From assembly GCA_937941715.1 (NCBI GenBank), contig CALDGX010000103.1, forward strand, positions 34,109 through 98,108: a DNA stretch of 64,000 nt. The letters run 5' to 3'. Within the stretch, counting starts at the first letter, position 1; each line of letters starts with the position of its first letter. The notes under the pieces were generated by a model. The model searched no databases and had not been told where the DNA came from. It saw only the letters and a program-made list of their open reading frames with translations. The stretch comes from an uncultured Chloracidobacterium sp. (GTDB lineage Bacteria > Acidobacteriota > Blastocatellia > Pyrinomonadales > Pyrinomonadaceae). Shown here piece by piece: positions 16,944-26,971 of this stretch. A program made the position numbers and the translations under genes.

Positions 16944-18335
16944 TCACCTTACGTCGAGATCATACTCGCGCAGGCGCCTGTAAAGCGTCGATGGCGATAT
17001 CCCGAGCAATTCAGCCGTTTTGCCGCGATGCCAGCCCGTTTTTTCAAGTGCACCGATGATCTGTTGGCGTTCGACGTCGCGAAGATTTGACGGGGACGCG
17101 TTGTGAAATGAACTGTGGCCATTGCTCTGCGGGGCGTTGTAGCTGACCGAAATGTTGGCCTTTTCTTGTCGAAACGCGATCTCGGGCGGCAGTTCACGCG
17201 GCGTGATCATCCCGTTGTCACAAAGCAGGATCGCCCGTTCGAGGCAGTTGCGCAGCTGTCGGACGTTTCCTGTCCAGTCGAATGCGCAAAGTGCGTCGAT
17301 CGTCGCCGGCGTCATTTCGGGTTCGTGCGAACCTGCGAGTTTATGCAGCAGATGACGGGCGAGCGGTTCGATATCCTCGCGACGCTCACGCAGCGGCGGA
17401 ATGTTGACCTCAAAACTGTTTATACGGTACATCAGGTCGGCACGAAAGACGCCTTCGGCAACCGCCGCGTCCTTATCACGGTTGGTTGCGGCGACAAGTC
17501 TGACGTCTACCTCGACCTTTTTAACGCCGCCGACGCGGAAGAACGAACGTGTTTCCAAGGCCCGCAGCAATTTTGACTGCAGCTGCAGCGGCATCTCCAT
17601 GACCTCGTCCAGAAACAGCGTGCCGCCGTCGGCGATCTCAAACAGCCCGAGCTTGCGCGTCCGTGCTCCCGAAAAGGCTCCGGCTTCGTGGCCGAAGAGT
17701 TCGCTTTCGAGCAATGTGTCCTGCAGTGCCGCACAGTTGAGGTCGATGAACGGCTTATCGCTGCGGCGGCTCAGCCGGTGTATCGCCTGGGCGATCAACT
17801 CTTTGCCGACACCGGAATCGCCGGTGATCAGCACTGACGTGTCCGAAGGAGCCACGCGGTTTACCAGCCGCAAAACCTCTTTCATCTGGGGCGACTCGGC
17901 AACGATATCCGGTAGCGTTGCGGTGGTGCGGGCGATCTGGGCACGGAGCCGTTGATTATCTATCTTGAGCTTTTGCTTTTCGGCGGCCTGGGTCACCAAT
18001 GCCGACAGTTCGGCGATACGGTAGGGCTTGGTCAGATAATCGTAAGCCCCGAGCTTCATCGCCTCGATCGCCGATTCGACCGTCGCCTGTCCGGTCAGCA
18101 TTATGACCTCGGGCGGATTCTGGGTACGCTCACGCGTCCGTCGCAGTAAACTTATGCCGTCGAGCCTGGGCATATTGATGTCGCACAGTACGACATCATA
18201 ATCCTGCTCTTCGATCATCTCCCATGCGGCTTCGCCATCCGGAGCTTCGTGAGTTTCGTGGCCCTGCCGGGTCATCTCTTTCTGGACGACGAGCCTTAGA
18301 TTTTTTTCGTCGTCGACAACTAGAATTTTCGCCAT
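16944..18335 (-). CDS. NtrC-family sigma-54-dependent response regulator
   Basis: 463 residues: receiver domain (1-120) with phosphoacceptor Asp52 in VVLCDINMP; AAA+ domain (~145-380) with Walker A GDSGVGKELI and Walker B GGTLFLDEV; and a C-terminal Fis-type helix-turn-helix (GKTAELLGISPSTLYRRLRE). The sigma-54-contacting loop reads GAFSGA instead of GAFTGA, a conservative Thr to Ser change. It is encoded 12 bases after the histidine kinase on the same strand, so the two form a pair. The target genes are not evident here. Confidence 0.93.
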   Translation of the reverse strand: MAKILVVDDEKNLRLVVQKEMTRQGHETHEAPDGEAAWEMIEEQDYDVVLCDINMPRLDGISLLRRTRERTQNPPEVIMLTGQATVESAIEAMKLGAYDYLTKPYRIAELSALVTQAAEKQKLKIDNQRLRAQIARTTATLPDIVAESPQMKEVLRLVNRVAPSDTSVLITGDSGVGKELIAQAIHRLSRRSDKPFIDLNCAALQDTLLESELFGHEAGAFSGARTRKLGLFEIADGGTLFLDEVMEMPLQLQSKLLRALETRSFFRVGGVKKVEVDVRLVAATNRDKDAAVAEGVFRADLMYRINSFEVNIPPLRERREDIEPLARHLLHKLAGSHEPEMTPATIDALCAFDWTGNVRQLRNCLERAILLCDNGMITPRELPPEIAFRQEKANISVSYNAPQSNGHSSFHNASPSNLRDVERQQIIGALEKTGWHRGKTAELLGISPSTLYRRLREYDLDVR

Positions 18336-18347
18336 ATTGATTGGGGT

Positions 18348-20015
18348 TTACGAGGTTTGTGTTCCGTGACGCTGGACCACAGGTAGGAATATGCTGAATG
18401 TCGTGCCGCGGCCTAAATTCGAACGAACGCTGAGCCGGCCGCCATGCTCGGATATTATTCCGTAACAGACCGATAGCCCAAGGCCCGTGCCCTTGCCCAC
18501 CTCCTTGGTGGTAAAGAAGGGCTCAAAGATCTTGGACATATTTTCGGCCGGGATGCCGGTGCCGGTGTCGGCAACTTCGATCACAACACGGTTTGCCTGG
18601 CGGTACGTCTTTAATGTGAGTTCGCCGCCGCCCGGCATCGCGTCGATGGCGTTCGTCGCCAGGGCGATTATCGCCTGCTGGATCTGCCCGCCGTCAGCGC
18701 TGATCTGCGGCAGGCTGTCGGCAATATCGACAGTGATCGTGATCTGGTTTCCACGTTTCTGGTGTGAGATAAGGTTTGCGGCTGACCTGACGACCTCGGC
18801 AATGTCGGTCATGACCCGGTCGCCGGTGCGGACCCGGCTAAAATCGAGAAGGCCGGTCGTGATCGATTTGCACCTAAATGCCTCGCTCTTGATCAAGCCG
18901 AGATACTCGGTCAGGTCCGCTTCAGATTCCGAATCTTTGAATTCGCCCTCGTGGATCCGCTGCTCAAGAGCCTCGGCGCACGCCGCGATGGTTGCCAGAG
19001 GATTATTGATCTCGTGGACGACGCCGGCGGCAAGTCGTCCGACGGCAGCCAGCTTTTCGGCGCGGCCGATCGCATGTATCGCCTCGACCCTGACGGTCAC
19101 GTCTTCGCCGACGGTAATGACGTGCGTCACCTCGCCTGACGCGCTGCTGCGCATCGGGATCTTGCTCACCATCCAGTGCCGGGTCGAACCGTCATCGGCG
19201 ATTGTCTGCTGCTCGATCCGCTCGATCTGGCCCGTGCGAAACGCCCGCTCAAACTCCTGCCGAAGCCGGCCCTGCGGGTATTTTGCCAAGACGCTAAAAA
19301 CATCGCGTCCGATCGCCGAATCACGCGGAATGCCCTGGATGCCGACCTCACGATGGCGGTTCCACGTCACGATCTTGTAATCGCGGTCGACCACGTACAG
19401 CGAGACCGGCAGAGCGTCCAGCACCGATTCGTTGAATTTGCGGTGCTCTTCTCGGGCCTGTGTGATCGAATTATTTAGGGCAGATTCGTAATGCGCAGAC
19501 AGATTGACGCTCATCGCGGCAAGTTGTGTCGCGGCCTCGATCACTCGCAAACGATCTCCAGAAAAATGTCGTTCATCGCTAAAGCCGGTCACGATCGCGC
19601 CTTTTGTCTCGCCGTCGATCTGCAGCGGAGAAACGTATTCGAGAGTATGGCTGCCGCTGCCGAACATAAATTCGTGTGCGTCCCGTTCCGTATAGCCGAT
19701 CTGCGGCGGCATGAACTGCAGCCAGCGTTCGAACCGCGGTCGGACCAGAAAATCACCCGTCGCCTCGCCGTCACGCGTGACTGCGCACGTTACCAGGCCG
19801 ATGTTCTTCAACTCGGCAGCAAACAGGCAGAATTCCGCATCCAAGTTTGCGCGGAGAGCCTCGACGACGCGGCTCGCCACCTTTTTGGGGTGCACGGTAA
19901 TGAGCAGACTTCGCCCGAGATCGGCAATGAATTTGAGGTCGCCCGGAGTTTCATTCGGCCTTTGTGCGTTCGTGCCGGATGTCACATCCGTGTTTTGCGG
20001 CGAAGGTGTCAACAT
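18348..20015 (-). CDS. GAF/PAS sensor histidine kinase (NtrB-type)
   Basis: 555 residues without membrane segments, so the protein is cytosolic. An N-terminal GAF-like region (~25-180) is followed by a PAS domain (~195-315; [20 protein letters not shown]), then HisKA with phospho-His in [20 protein letters not shown], and HATPase with N box [14 protein letters not shown]1 [10 protein letters not shown] box [20 protein letters not shown]. The HEINNPL H-box is of the NtrB type. It is paired with the sigma-54 regulator downstream and divergent from the SurA-like gene. Confidence 0.92.
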   Translation of the reverse strand: MLTPSPQNTDVTSGTNAQRPNETPGDLKFIADLGRSLLITVHPKKVASRVVEALRANLDAEFCLFAAELKNIGLVTCAVTRDGEATGDFLVRPRFERWLQFMPPQIGYTERDAHEFMFGSGSHTLEYVSPLQIDGETKGAIVTGFSDERHFSGDRLRVIEAATQLAAMSVNLSAHYESALNNSITQAREEHRKFNESVLDALPVSLYVVDRDYKIVTWNRHREVGIQGIPRDSAIGRDVFSVLAKYPQGRLRQEFERAFRTGQIERIEQQTIADDGSTRHWMVSKIPMRSSASGEVTHVITVGEDVTVRVEAIHAIGRAEKLAAVGRLAAGVVHEINNPLATIAACAEALEQRIHEGEFKDSESEADLTEYLGLIKSEAFRCKSITTGLLDFSRVRTGDRVMTDIAEVVRSAANLISHQKRGNQITITVDIADSLPQISADGGQIQQAIIALATNAIDAMPGGGELTLKTYRQANRVVIEVADTGTGIPAENMSKIFEPFFTTKEVGKGTGLGLSVCYGIISEHGGRLSVRSNLGRGTTFSIFLPVVQRHGTQTS

Positions 20016-20081
20016 TGTGTTGTGGCTTGTTGTCGGAACAGTCGAACCGCCAACTTACGCAGGTTAGGAGACAAAACGATC

Positions 20082-20104
20082 GAGAGAGAATAGATTTCTC
20101 TCTC
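20082..20104. other. Short perfect hairpin in intergenic region
   Basis: GAGAGAGAA (20082-20090) pairs with TTCTCTCTC (20096-20104) around a 5-base loop, about 65 bases upstream of the kinase start and 100 bases upstream of the SurA-like gene. A TTGACA at 20163-20168 could be a -35 box for the latter, but the matching -10 is weak. Role unknown. Confidence 0.35.
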
Positions 20105-20205
20105 TTTGATTAAAAACAATATTTAACATTTTGTCAAGGGGTTTAACGTCCGGAAGAGTTGATTGACACCCCCGATGATTCACGCAAAAATGGACTGTTA
20201 CCTAT

Positions 20206-20904
20206 ATGTTCGCCCGAACCAATAAAAAACTCCGGACGGTGTTGCTTGCCGCCATTATGTCGATGATCGTGTCGGCCGTTTCAACGCAGCTTGCGGCTCA
20301 GGAACTGGTCGATAAGACGGTTGCGACGGTCAGCGACGGAACGCGGAGCGAACTCATCACATATTCGGACATAATGTGGCAGCTGGCGCTCCAACCGGGC
20401 GTTCAGATCGACCCGCCGAAGCGGGATGACCTAAATGCGGCCCTGCTCAGGCTGATCGATCAGCGGCTGTTCGCGCTTGAGGCGAACCGGCTGCCGCGGC
20501 CGGTGCCGACCGACGACGCGATCAAGGCCGAGATCGACAAGATCGTCAAGTTCTTTCCGTCGCCGGCGGCGTTTGAAGCGAGGCTGAAGACCGTCGGCTT
20601 TGATTCGATAAGTGATGATAGTTTTCAGCGGCTGATCTCACAGCGGTTGTCTATCGAGGACTATATCGATTTTCGTTTCCGCTCGTTTATCGTAGTCACT
20701 CCGGAGGACGAGGCAAGATACTTTAGGGACGTGATGGCACCTGACTTTCGCAAGCGGTACCCGGGATTGCTAATGCCCACGCTTGACGAAAAAAGGCGTG
20801 ACATCAATCGGATGCTGACCGAAGAGCGGGTCGCCTCAAGACTCGAAAGCTTTCTGGACGACGCAAAGAGGCGGGCCGAGATCGAGATCATTTCAGAGCC
20901 TTGA
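20206..20904 (+). CDS. SurA N-terminal-like periplasmic protein without PPIase domain
   Basis: 232 residues with a signal peptide (basic start, LLAAIMSMIVSAVSTQLAAQ). The mature part resembles the SurA/PpiD N-terminal chaperone domain: VDKTVATVSDGTRSELITYSDI, LLRLIDQRLFALEANRL, and a C-terminal helix. No rotamase (parvulin) domain follows, so it would be a chaperone-only form. It is 19 bases before the large secreted protein gene and may assist its folding or export; this is inference from position. Confidence 0.7.
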   Translation: MFARTNKKLRTVLLAAIMSMIVSAVSTQLAAQELVDKTVATVSDGTRSELITYSDIMWQLALQPGVQIDPPKRDDLNAALLRLIDQRLFALEANRLPRPVPTDDAIKAEIDKIVKFFPSPAAFEARLKTVGFDSISDDSFQRLISQRLSIEDYIDFRFRSFIVVTPEDEARYFRDVMAPDFRKRYPGLLMPTLDEKRRDINRMLTEERVASRLESFLDDAKRRAEIEIISEP

Positions 20905-20923
20905 CGCCGGCGATAGATCTAGG

Positions 20924-23788
20924 ATGAAGTACCGTATCGCGACAGGTTTATTGCCCGCAATTTTATTCGCCGCCGCGGCGTGGTTTATGACCGCGGGCCA
21001 GAAAGCCGCCGAACCTGCGCCCTCGCCCACGCCGGTCGCCCGGACCGCATCCGCATTTGCCGTCTCAGGCCGGGCCAGCGACCTCGGGCCAAATCGAAAA
21101 CGGCCGCCGCTGCCTGGTGCTGCCGGATTTAAGGTAAAAGACATTCCGGCGGCCGAACCGCGAAACGGATCGATCGGGGCCGGCGGCATCGAAGGCCGGC
21201 CGGCGACGCTCACGCCCGTGCCGATGCCTTCGACTTCGCTCTCATTTGACGGGCTGACCAATTTTGACAACATCGCCGCATACAATCTCGTGATCCTGCC
21301 GCCCGATACGATCGGAGATGTCGGCCCCGATCATTACGTTCAGGCGGTCAACTCGCTGTTTAGGGTCTATGACAAAAGCGGCACTGCGCTGACGGCGCCG
21401 ATCAAGCTGAGTCAGCTTTTCGAGCCGCTGGGCACACCTTGCGCGACCCGCAACGACGGCCTGCCGACGGTTCTTTACGATCCGCTCGCCGACCGCTGGC
21501 TGATCAGCCAATATTGCTACAATGTGCCGCCATTCCGGCAGATGGTCGCGGTCTCGACGACGGGCGATCCGACCGGCTCGTACTTCGTTTACGAATTTGT
21601 GATGCCGAACGTCAAGATCAATGATTTTTCCAAGTTCGGCGTGTGGCATGACGCCTACTATATGTCGACCGAGGAGTTTCTCGGTTCTGACTACGCCGGT
21701 GCCGGGTTATTTGCGTTTGACCGAGCAAAACTGCTGGCCGGAAGGCCCGACGCCGGCTACATCTACTTTAACCGCCCGACGGACAGTGTCGAACGGCGAC
21801 GCAATTTTCTACCCTCGGACCTCGACGGCCTGAGGCCGCCGCCGGCGGGTGCCCCGAACACGTTCGTTAGCTACTCGGCCGATGAATACGGTGACCCGCA
21901 GGATGCGATCAGGCTGTTTGATTTTCACGCGGATTTTGTAAATACGTCTAACTCAACCTTGATCGAGCGTCCGGAAAGCCCGGTCGCGGTCGCCGCCTTT
22001 GACCCGACGAGTGTCAGCGGCCGCACCGATATCGCTCAGCCGGCACCGGGCGACTTTCTCGACGCAAACAGCGACCGGGTAAATTATCGCGTAGCGTACC
22101 GCAATTTCGGCGGCCGGGAATCGCTTGTCTTCAATCAGACGGTGCGGCTTGCCCAGTCGCCTTACCGGGCCGGCGTCCGCCTGTACGAATTTCAACGGAC
22201 CGGGGCCGGGCCGTTCGGCGTGACCGAGCAATCTACGATCGGCGATGCGACGTCGTCACGCTGGATCGGTTCGGCGGCACAGGACCATCAGGGAAACCTC
22301 GCGGTCGGTTATAACTTCGTCAACGACGGCAAAGAACCGTCGATATTGTATTCAGGCCGTCTCGCCGGCGAGCCCGCCGGATCTTTTCGCCAGGAAGGCA
22401 AACTCGTGATCGGCACGGGCGTTCAGAAGGCGTTCGGCTGGCGTTGGGGCGACTATAGCGGAATGTCGGTCGACCCGTCAGATGACTGCACATTTTGGCT
22501 GACGGGCGAATATTTTACCCAGGAAAGTGAGGATTTCAGCGAGTTTACATGGCTCACGCGTATCGGGCGGTTCAAGTTCGACGAATGCACGGCCGCACCG
22601 CTGGCGGTCATTTCGGGAACGGTCACCAACGCCGCCGACGGCCAACCGATCAACGGTGCTCAACTGACCGTCGGTGCATACACGAGGCGAACCCCTGAGA
22701 CCGGCATTTACGGCGGCATCGCGGTCGTGCCCGGAACGTACAGCATGACCGCATCGGCGCCGGGATTTCGTTCGCAGACGGTTATGTTGACGGCCGCCGC
22801 CGGCGAGAGTCTCGTTCGCAACTTTGCCCTGCAGCCGGTTGCAGTCATTCAGAACGCGTCGGTACAGGTCACCTCCGAAAGCTGCGGTGCGAACTCAACG
22901 CCCGAACCCGGCGAGACCGTGACATTGAATGTCGCCCTTTCGAACACGGGCCTGCTGAATACCCAATCACTGACGGCCACACTCGTGCCTACTGGCGGGG
23001 TCACAAATACGGGCCCGCCGCAAAATTACGGGGCTCTCGCGGCCGGCGGCCCGCCGGTGTCACGGCCGTTCACCTTCACGGTCACACCGACGGTCGCCTG
23101 CGGCGGTGAGCTGCTGCTAAATTTTCAACTAAATGACGGCCCGAATGATCTCGGCGTCGTGACGGTCGTGCTTCGGGCGGGTGTGGTCCGCACGGCACTC
23201 GGCCAAAACTTTGACCGCGTTTCCGGGCCCGGACTGCCGCAGCGTTGGTCGTCAAGCGCGTCCGGTGCACAGAGTTCGTGGAAAGTGTCCCGCGCCCGTT
23301 CATTCTCGGGTGCCAAGGCGCTGTTTTCGCCCGATCCCAACCAGATCGGCCTCAACGAATTAACCTCGCCGGTCTTTCAGATAAACACCGCCGGAGCCGA
23401 GGTCTCATTTCAAAATTGGTACGAACTCGAGACGACGTTCCTCCGCAATCGGCTCTATGATGGCTCGGTGATGGAGATCAAGATCGGCGACGCTGATTGG
23501 CAGGACATCATCGCCGCTGGCGGGTTGTTCCTTTCCGGCGGTTACGACGGCGTGATCGACAGCTGCTGTCAGAATCCGCTCGGCGGCCGGAATGGATGGT
23601 CGGGCCGCAGCGGCATCAATTCGGTTTCCGAGTTCATCACGACCCGTGCAAAGCTTCCGCCGTCGGCGGCCGGAAATCGCGTGCAGCTGCGTTGGCGTGT
23701 CGGTACCGATGTCGGAACGTTTCGCGAGGGACAGTACATTGATGACCTGCTCGTAACAGACGGCTTTGTTTGCGGCTGTTCAAACTGA
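20924..23788 (+). CDS. Large secreted protein with carboxypeptidase-regulatory-like domain
   Basis: 954 residues with signal peptide (IATGLLPAILFAAAAWFMTA). Residues ~95-560 look like a beta-propeller-like region (PDTIGDVGPDHYVQAVNSLF; GWRWGDYSGMSVDPSDDCTFW). At ~565-640 comes a carboxypeptidase-regulatory-like/CarboxypepD_reg beta-sandwich (VISGTVTNAADGQPINGAQL). The C-terminal ~200 residues form a MAM-like or jelly-roll module ending in VQLRWRVGTDVGT and a Cys pair. No peptidase residues are seen. Probably a surface or exported adhesin-like protein; function unknown. Confidence 0.75.
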   Translation: MKYRIATGLLPAILFAAAAWFMTAGQKAAEPAPSPTPVARTASAFAVSGRASDLGPNRKRPPLPGAAGFKVKDIPAAEPRNGSIGAGGIEGRPATLTPVPMPSTSLSFDGLTNFDNIAAYNLVILPPDTIGDVGPDHYVQAVNSLFRVYDKSGTALTAPIKLSQLFEPLGTPCATRNDGLPTVLYDPLADRWLISQYCYNVPPFRQMVAVSTTGDPTGSYFVYEFVMPNVKINDFSKFGVWHDAYYMSTEEFLGSDYAGAGLFAFDRAKLLAGRPDAGYIYFNRPTDSVERRRNFLPSDLDGLRPPPAGAPNTFVSYSADEYGDPQDAIRLFDFHADFVNTSNSTLIERPESPVAVAAFDPTSVSGRTDIAQPAPGDFLDANSDRVNYRVAYRNFGGRESLVFNQTVRLAQSPYRAGVRLYEFQRTGAGPFGVTEQSTIGDATSSRWIGSAAQDHQGNLAVGYNFVNDGKEPSILYSGRLAGEPAGSFRQEGKLVIGTGVQKAFGWRWGDYSGMSVDPSDDCTFWLTGEYFTQESEDFSEFTWLTRIGRFKFDECTAAPLAVISGTVTNAADGQPINGAQLTVGAYTRRTPETGIYGGIAVVPGTYSMTASAPGFRSQTVMLTAAAGESLVRNFALQPVAVIQNASVQVTSESCGANSTPEPGETVTLNVALSNTGLLNTQSLTATLVPTGGVTNTGPPQNYGALAAGGPPVSRPFTFTVTPTVACGGELLLNFQLNDGPNDLGVVTVVLRAGVVRTALGQNFDRVSGPGLPQRWSSSASGAQSSWKVSRARSFSGAKALFSPDPNQIGLNELTSPVFQINTAGAEVSFQNWYELETTFLRNRLYDGSVMEIKIGDADWQDIIAAGGLFLSGGYDGVIDSCCQNPLGGRNGWSGRSGINSVSEFITTRAKLPPSAAGNRVQLRWRVGTDVGTFREGQYIDDLLVTDGFVCGCSN

Positions 23789-23811
23789 CCTGATGAGCGG
23801 ACACAAAAATG

Positions 23812-23843
23812 CCCCGGCCGAAAGGAGGGCTATCCGGCCGGGG
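23812..23843 (-). terminator. Hairpin, probable terminator for the leftward gene
   Basis: CCCCGGCCG (23812-23820) pairs with CGGCCGGGG (23835-23843), 9 perfect GC-rich pairs. On the minus strand it is followed by CATTTTTGTG, a fair intrinsic terminator for transcripts coming from 25080. The loop contains AAAGGAGGG on the plus strand. Confidence 0.55.
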
Positions 23844-23934
23844 TGAAGCGATCTGAGCTTCCGATCATAGCTTCAGAATATGATCTCTCAGAACTGCACA
23901 TTGAGATGATCTGAACCCAATTATGGTTGTGCAA

Positions 23935-23967
23935 AAAAGAGAGCGTGCCCTAAGGCCGCTCCCTTTT
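23935..23967. terminator. Bidirectional terminator between convergent genes
   Basis: AAAAGAGAGCG (23935-23945) and CGCTCCCTTTT (23957-23967) pair at 10 of 11 positions; both directions end in a T tract. It lies in the ~300-base space between convergent genes 20924-23788 and 24088-25080. Apart from the two hairpins nothing else was recognised in that space. Confidence 0.7.
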
Positions 23968-24087
23968 CGTTTGGACTCAGTTTCCGTGTTACTGGGCCGC
24001 GTTCGACGATCCTGGATGACAGCACAATATCTTGTTGATTTCCGGCTTCAGTGTTCACGTTATTCGATCCGGGCAATAACCGGTGTA

Positions 24088-25080
24088 TCAGGGCTTAGCG
24101 TCGAGCTCATAGATCTTCGAGATATCAGCAACGTAGATCTTGCCCTTAGAGGCGAAATAGCTCGCGACATAGCCTGAGTCGATCTTTTGCGAGGCGCCGC
24201 CGGTCCTCGGCATAAAATTGATCGATGTGCCGAACGACCCTTCGTTCTTAACAAAGTAAATATTTGCGTCATCGATAAAGAAACGCTGCGTGTGATTGAT
24301 CTCGTCGGCCAGTTTGACCGGTTCGCCGCCGGACTTGGCGATCTTGACCAAGGCATTCTTTCCGCCGCCGATGGTGAAATACAGGCTGTCGCGGTCCGCC
24401 GCCAGCCCGCTGATCGTCTGTTTGTCGGGCGCCGAGTAGATCTTGACCGCATCGCCGCCCGACTTAGGCATCTTATAGACGCCGTCGGGTTGCGACCAGT
24501 ACAAAAAGGCGTCGTCAACCGCGATCGCCGAGATATTAATCGCACCGGTCATCGGTTTGGCCTCGCCGCCGGCCTTGGGCACCGAATACGCGGGCGTCGC
24601 GGCCATTCCCTCGCCGACGAAATTGTGCCAATAGATCCGCTCGTTGTCGACGGCCATCTCGGTCGGCGTCCCTGCCGTGATCTGCACCGCGTCGCCGCCG
24701 TCCTTCGGCACACGATATATGTGGCCGGCCGAAAAATACAGAAACTTATCATCCGTCGCCAAAACGAAAGACGCCGGCAGGACGACCGTGTTCTCGTCCT
24801 TTTTATAGCCTTTGAACAACAAACTTGGCGGGCCGCCGCCGATCGGCATTTTCCAAACGCCGCTCGTGCCCTCGTTCAGGCTGGCGATGGTGCCGCCCGT
24901 CACAAAGTAGATGTTCTTTTCATCAGCGGTAAGAGCCGCCGGATGGTCGAGTTTGTCGGCGACCACTCTCGCCTTGGCCCACTCGACCGGTTTACCGGTA
25001 TTCGAACAACCGAGAGCCGCCAATAACAGCACCGCCGCAACGGCGGCCGCGTCCAGCTTTGTTTTCCAGTTCATATTCAC
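24088..25080 (-). CDS. Beta-propeller lipoprotein (DUF5050-like)
   Basis: 330 residues with a lipoprotein signal: VAAVLLLAALGCSN, lipobox LAALGC with the acylated Cys near residue 26. The rest is a series of ~45-residue propeller blades, each with a central IYFVTGG/LYWSQPDG/LYFTIGGG-type strand and an ending such as KIAKSGGEPVKL. Blades of this form occur in DUF5050 and YncE-like proteins. It probably sits on a membrane facing the periplasm; no ligand is known. It is divergent from murA. Confidence 0.8.
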   Translation of the reverse strand: MNMNWKTKLDAAAVAAVLLLAALGCSNTGKPVEWAKARVVADKLDHPAALTADEKNIYFVTGGTIASLNEGTSGVWKMPIGGGPPSLLFKGYKKDENTVVLPASFVLATDDKFLYFSAGHIYRVPKDGGDAVQITAGTPTEMAVDNERIYWHNFVGEGMAATPAYSVPKAGGEAKPMTGAINISAIAVDDAFLYWSQPDGVYKMPKSGGDAVKIYSAPDKQTISGLAADRDSLYFTIGGGKNALVKIAKSGGEPVKLADEINHTQRFFIDDANIYFVKNEGSFGTSINFMPRTGGASQKIDSGYVASYFASKGKIYVADISKIYELDAKP

Positions 25081-25238
25081 GGTTCGATCCTGAAAAGAAT
25101 AATGATACCGTTCGGCAAATTATCAAAGCTGACGCGGCGGTTTTTGCTCATTCGATGCTTGTGATAAGATTTCGTACTTGCTTCTATAAGCATTGCTTAC
25201 AGTAAGCGTCGCCCACAGAGGCGCAGATCAGGATAATT

Positions 25239-26537
25239 ATGGATAAGTTCAAGGTTCGCGGCGGCAATCCGCTGCGCGGAAAGATCGAGATCAGCGGGGC
25301 CAAAAATTCGGCATTGCCGTGTCTCGCGGCGACGCTTTTGACGGCCGAAACGGTGATACTTCACAACGTGCCGTATGTAAAGGATCTGATCACTCAGCGG
25401 CGGCTGCTCGAGGACCTCGGGGCGACGGTCCTTACCCCGGAACTGCGTACCCACAAGGTAAACGCGGGCAATGTTCAGGTTTTTGAGGCACCGTACGAGT
25501 TGGTCAAAACTATGCGGGCCAGCGTACTTGCACTCGGGCCGCTGCTAGCTCGGTTCGGCAAGGCAAAGGTCAGCCTGCCGGGCGGCTGTGCTATCGGCAC
25601 GCGCCCGATCGACCTGCATTTGAAAGCGTTCGAGCAGCTCGGTGCGGTCGTGTCGCTCGAGTCGGGCGACGTCGTTGCCCGTGCCCCTCAGGGCCGACTC
25701 GTCGGCAACACGGTCGAGTTTGAAAAGGTGACCGTTACCGGTACCGAGAACGTAATGATGGCCGCGTCGCTGGCGGTCGGCAAAACGGTGATCAAGAACG
25801 CGGCGCAGGAGCCGGAGATCGACGATCTCGCCGAACTGCTCAACAAAATGGGCGCCCGCATCAAAGGTGCCGGAACGCCGGTGATCGAGATCGACGGCGT
25901 CGAATCGCTGGGCGGAGCCGAACACACGATCATCCCCGACCGCATCGAGGCGGGTACATTCATTGTTGCCGCGGCGATCACCGGCGGCGAGATCGAAATA
26001 AAAAGCTGTCGGCCCGAGCACCTGACGGCCGTGATCGAAAAGCTCCGCGAGGCCGGTGTCATCATCGAAGAACTAAATCAGAGCACGCTCCACGTCAAGG
26101 TCGGCCCCAATGGCCTGAGGGCATGCGACGTGACGACCGAACCGCATCCGCTGTTTCCGACCGATATGCAGGCCCAGTATATGGCTCTGATGACCCAGGC
26201 CGAGGGCACATCGACTATCACTGAGACCATTTTTGAAAATAGGTTCATGCACGCCTCCGAGCTGATCCGAATGGGAGCGGACATTCACATTGCGGGCAAC
26301 ACGGCGGTCGTCCGCGGCAAAACTCCGCTGATGGGGGCACCGATCATCGCCTCGGACCTGCGGGCGTCTGCATCGTTGGTCCTCGCAGCACTCTGCGCCG
26401 GAGGCGAGACCATCATCGACCGCGTGTATCATATCGACCGAGGCTACGAGACGATCGTCCGCAAACTGCGGAGCCTCGGCGCCGATATCGAGCGGATCAC
26501 CGAAAGTCCCGCTGCACATGCACAGCCCGGGGCATAA
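25239..26537 (+). CDS. murA: UDP-N-acetylglucosamine 1-carboxyvinyltransferase
   Basis: First committed step of peptidoglycan synthesis: transfers enolpyruvate from PEP to UDP-GlcNAc. 432 residues, the family's usual length. The substrate segment ISGAKNSALPCLAATLL is at the N-terminus, and catalytic Cys117 lies in LPGGCAIGTRPIDLH. The Cys means fosfomycin sensitivity would be expected, as opposed to Asp variants. The C-terminal DRVYHIDRGYE is typical of the family. It stands alone before the HIT gene (49-base gap). Confidence 0.96.
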   Translation: MDKFKVRGGNPLRGKIEISGAKNSALPCLAATLLTAETVILHNVPYVKDLITQRRLLEDLGATVLTPELRTHKVNAGNVQVFEAPYELVKTMRASVLALGPLLARFGKAKVSLPGGCAIGTRPIDLHLKAFEQLGAVVSLESGDVVARAPQGRLVGNTVEFEKVTVTGTENVMMAASLAVGKTVIKNAAQEPEIDDLAELLNKMGARIKGAGTPVIEIDGVESLGGAEHTIIPDRIEAGTFIVAAAITGGEIEIKSCRPEHLTAVIEKLREAGVIIEELNQSTLHVKVGPNGLRACDVTTEPHPLFPTDMQAQYMALMTQAEGTSTITETIFENRFMHASELIRMGADIHIAGNTAVVRGKTPLMGAPIIASDLRASASLVLAALCAGGETIIDRVYHIDRGYETIVRKLRSLGADIERITESPAAHAQPGA

Positions 26538-26585
26538 CGTCGGGATTAACAATTTTGACGGCTTATGATTTAATTTGACTAGATC

Positions 26586-26936
26586 ATGAGTGTAGAAGAT
26601 TGTCTTTTTTGTAAGATCGCTAGCGGCGTGATACCGGCCTCCAGGGTGTTTGAGGACGATGTGTGCATTGCCTTCAACGACATCAGCCCGCAGGCTCCGA
26701 CCCATATTCTGATAATCCCGCGGCAGCACATAGACTCATTGGACAAAGCCCAGGCGGGCGACCGCGACACACTCGGCCAGCTCTTACAGGTGGCGGCGAA
26801 CATTGCCCGCGAGCGCGGATTTGCTGACGACGGCTATCGGGTCGTGATCAATACCAACGCCGACGGCGGCCAGACGGTGTTTCACCTTCACGTCCATCTG
26901 CTTGGCGGCCGGCCGTTCGTATTTCCTCCGGGTTGA
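26586..26936 (+). CDS. HIT family (HINT-like) hydrolase
   Basis: 116 residues, with CLFCKIASGVIPAS at the N-terminus and the histidine triad HLHVHLLGG (His100, His102, His104) near the C-terminus. HINT-type enzymes hydrolyse nucleoside phosphoramidates such as AMP-amines. The CLFCK pair and an upstream His may bind zinc. Full length and a typical housekeeping gene. Confidence 0.92.
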   Translation: MSVEDCLFCKIASGVIPASRVFEDDVCIAFNDISPQAPTHILIIPRQHIDSLDKAQAGDRDTLGQLLQVAANIARERGFADDGYRVVINTNADGGQTVFHLHVHLLGGRPFVFPPG

Positions 26937-26971
26937 TGATAATGCGGCCCGCTGCGGGCAAGAGGATTTAT

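Noticed and set aside
23812..23843. GC-rich hairpin containing AAAGGAGGG as a possible riboswitch
   Set aside because: It lies after a stop codon in a convergent gap with no downstream gene on the plus strand; a terminator for the minus strand is simpler.
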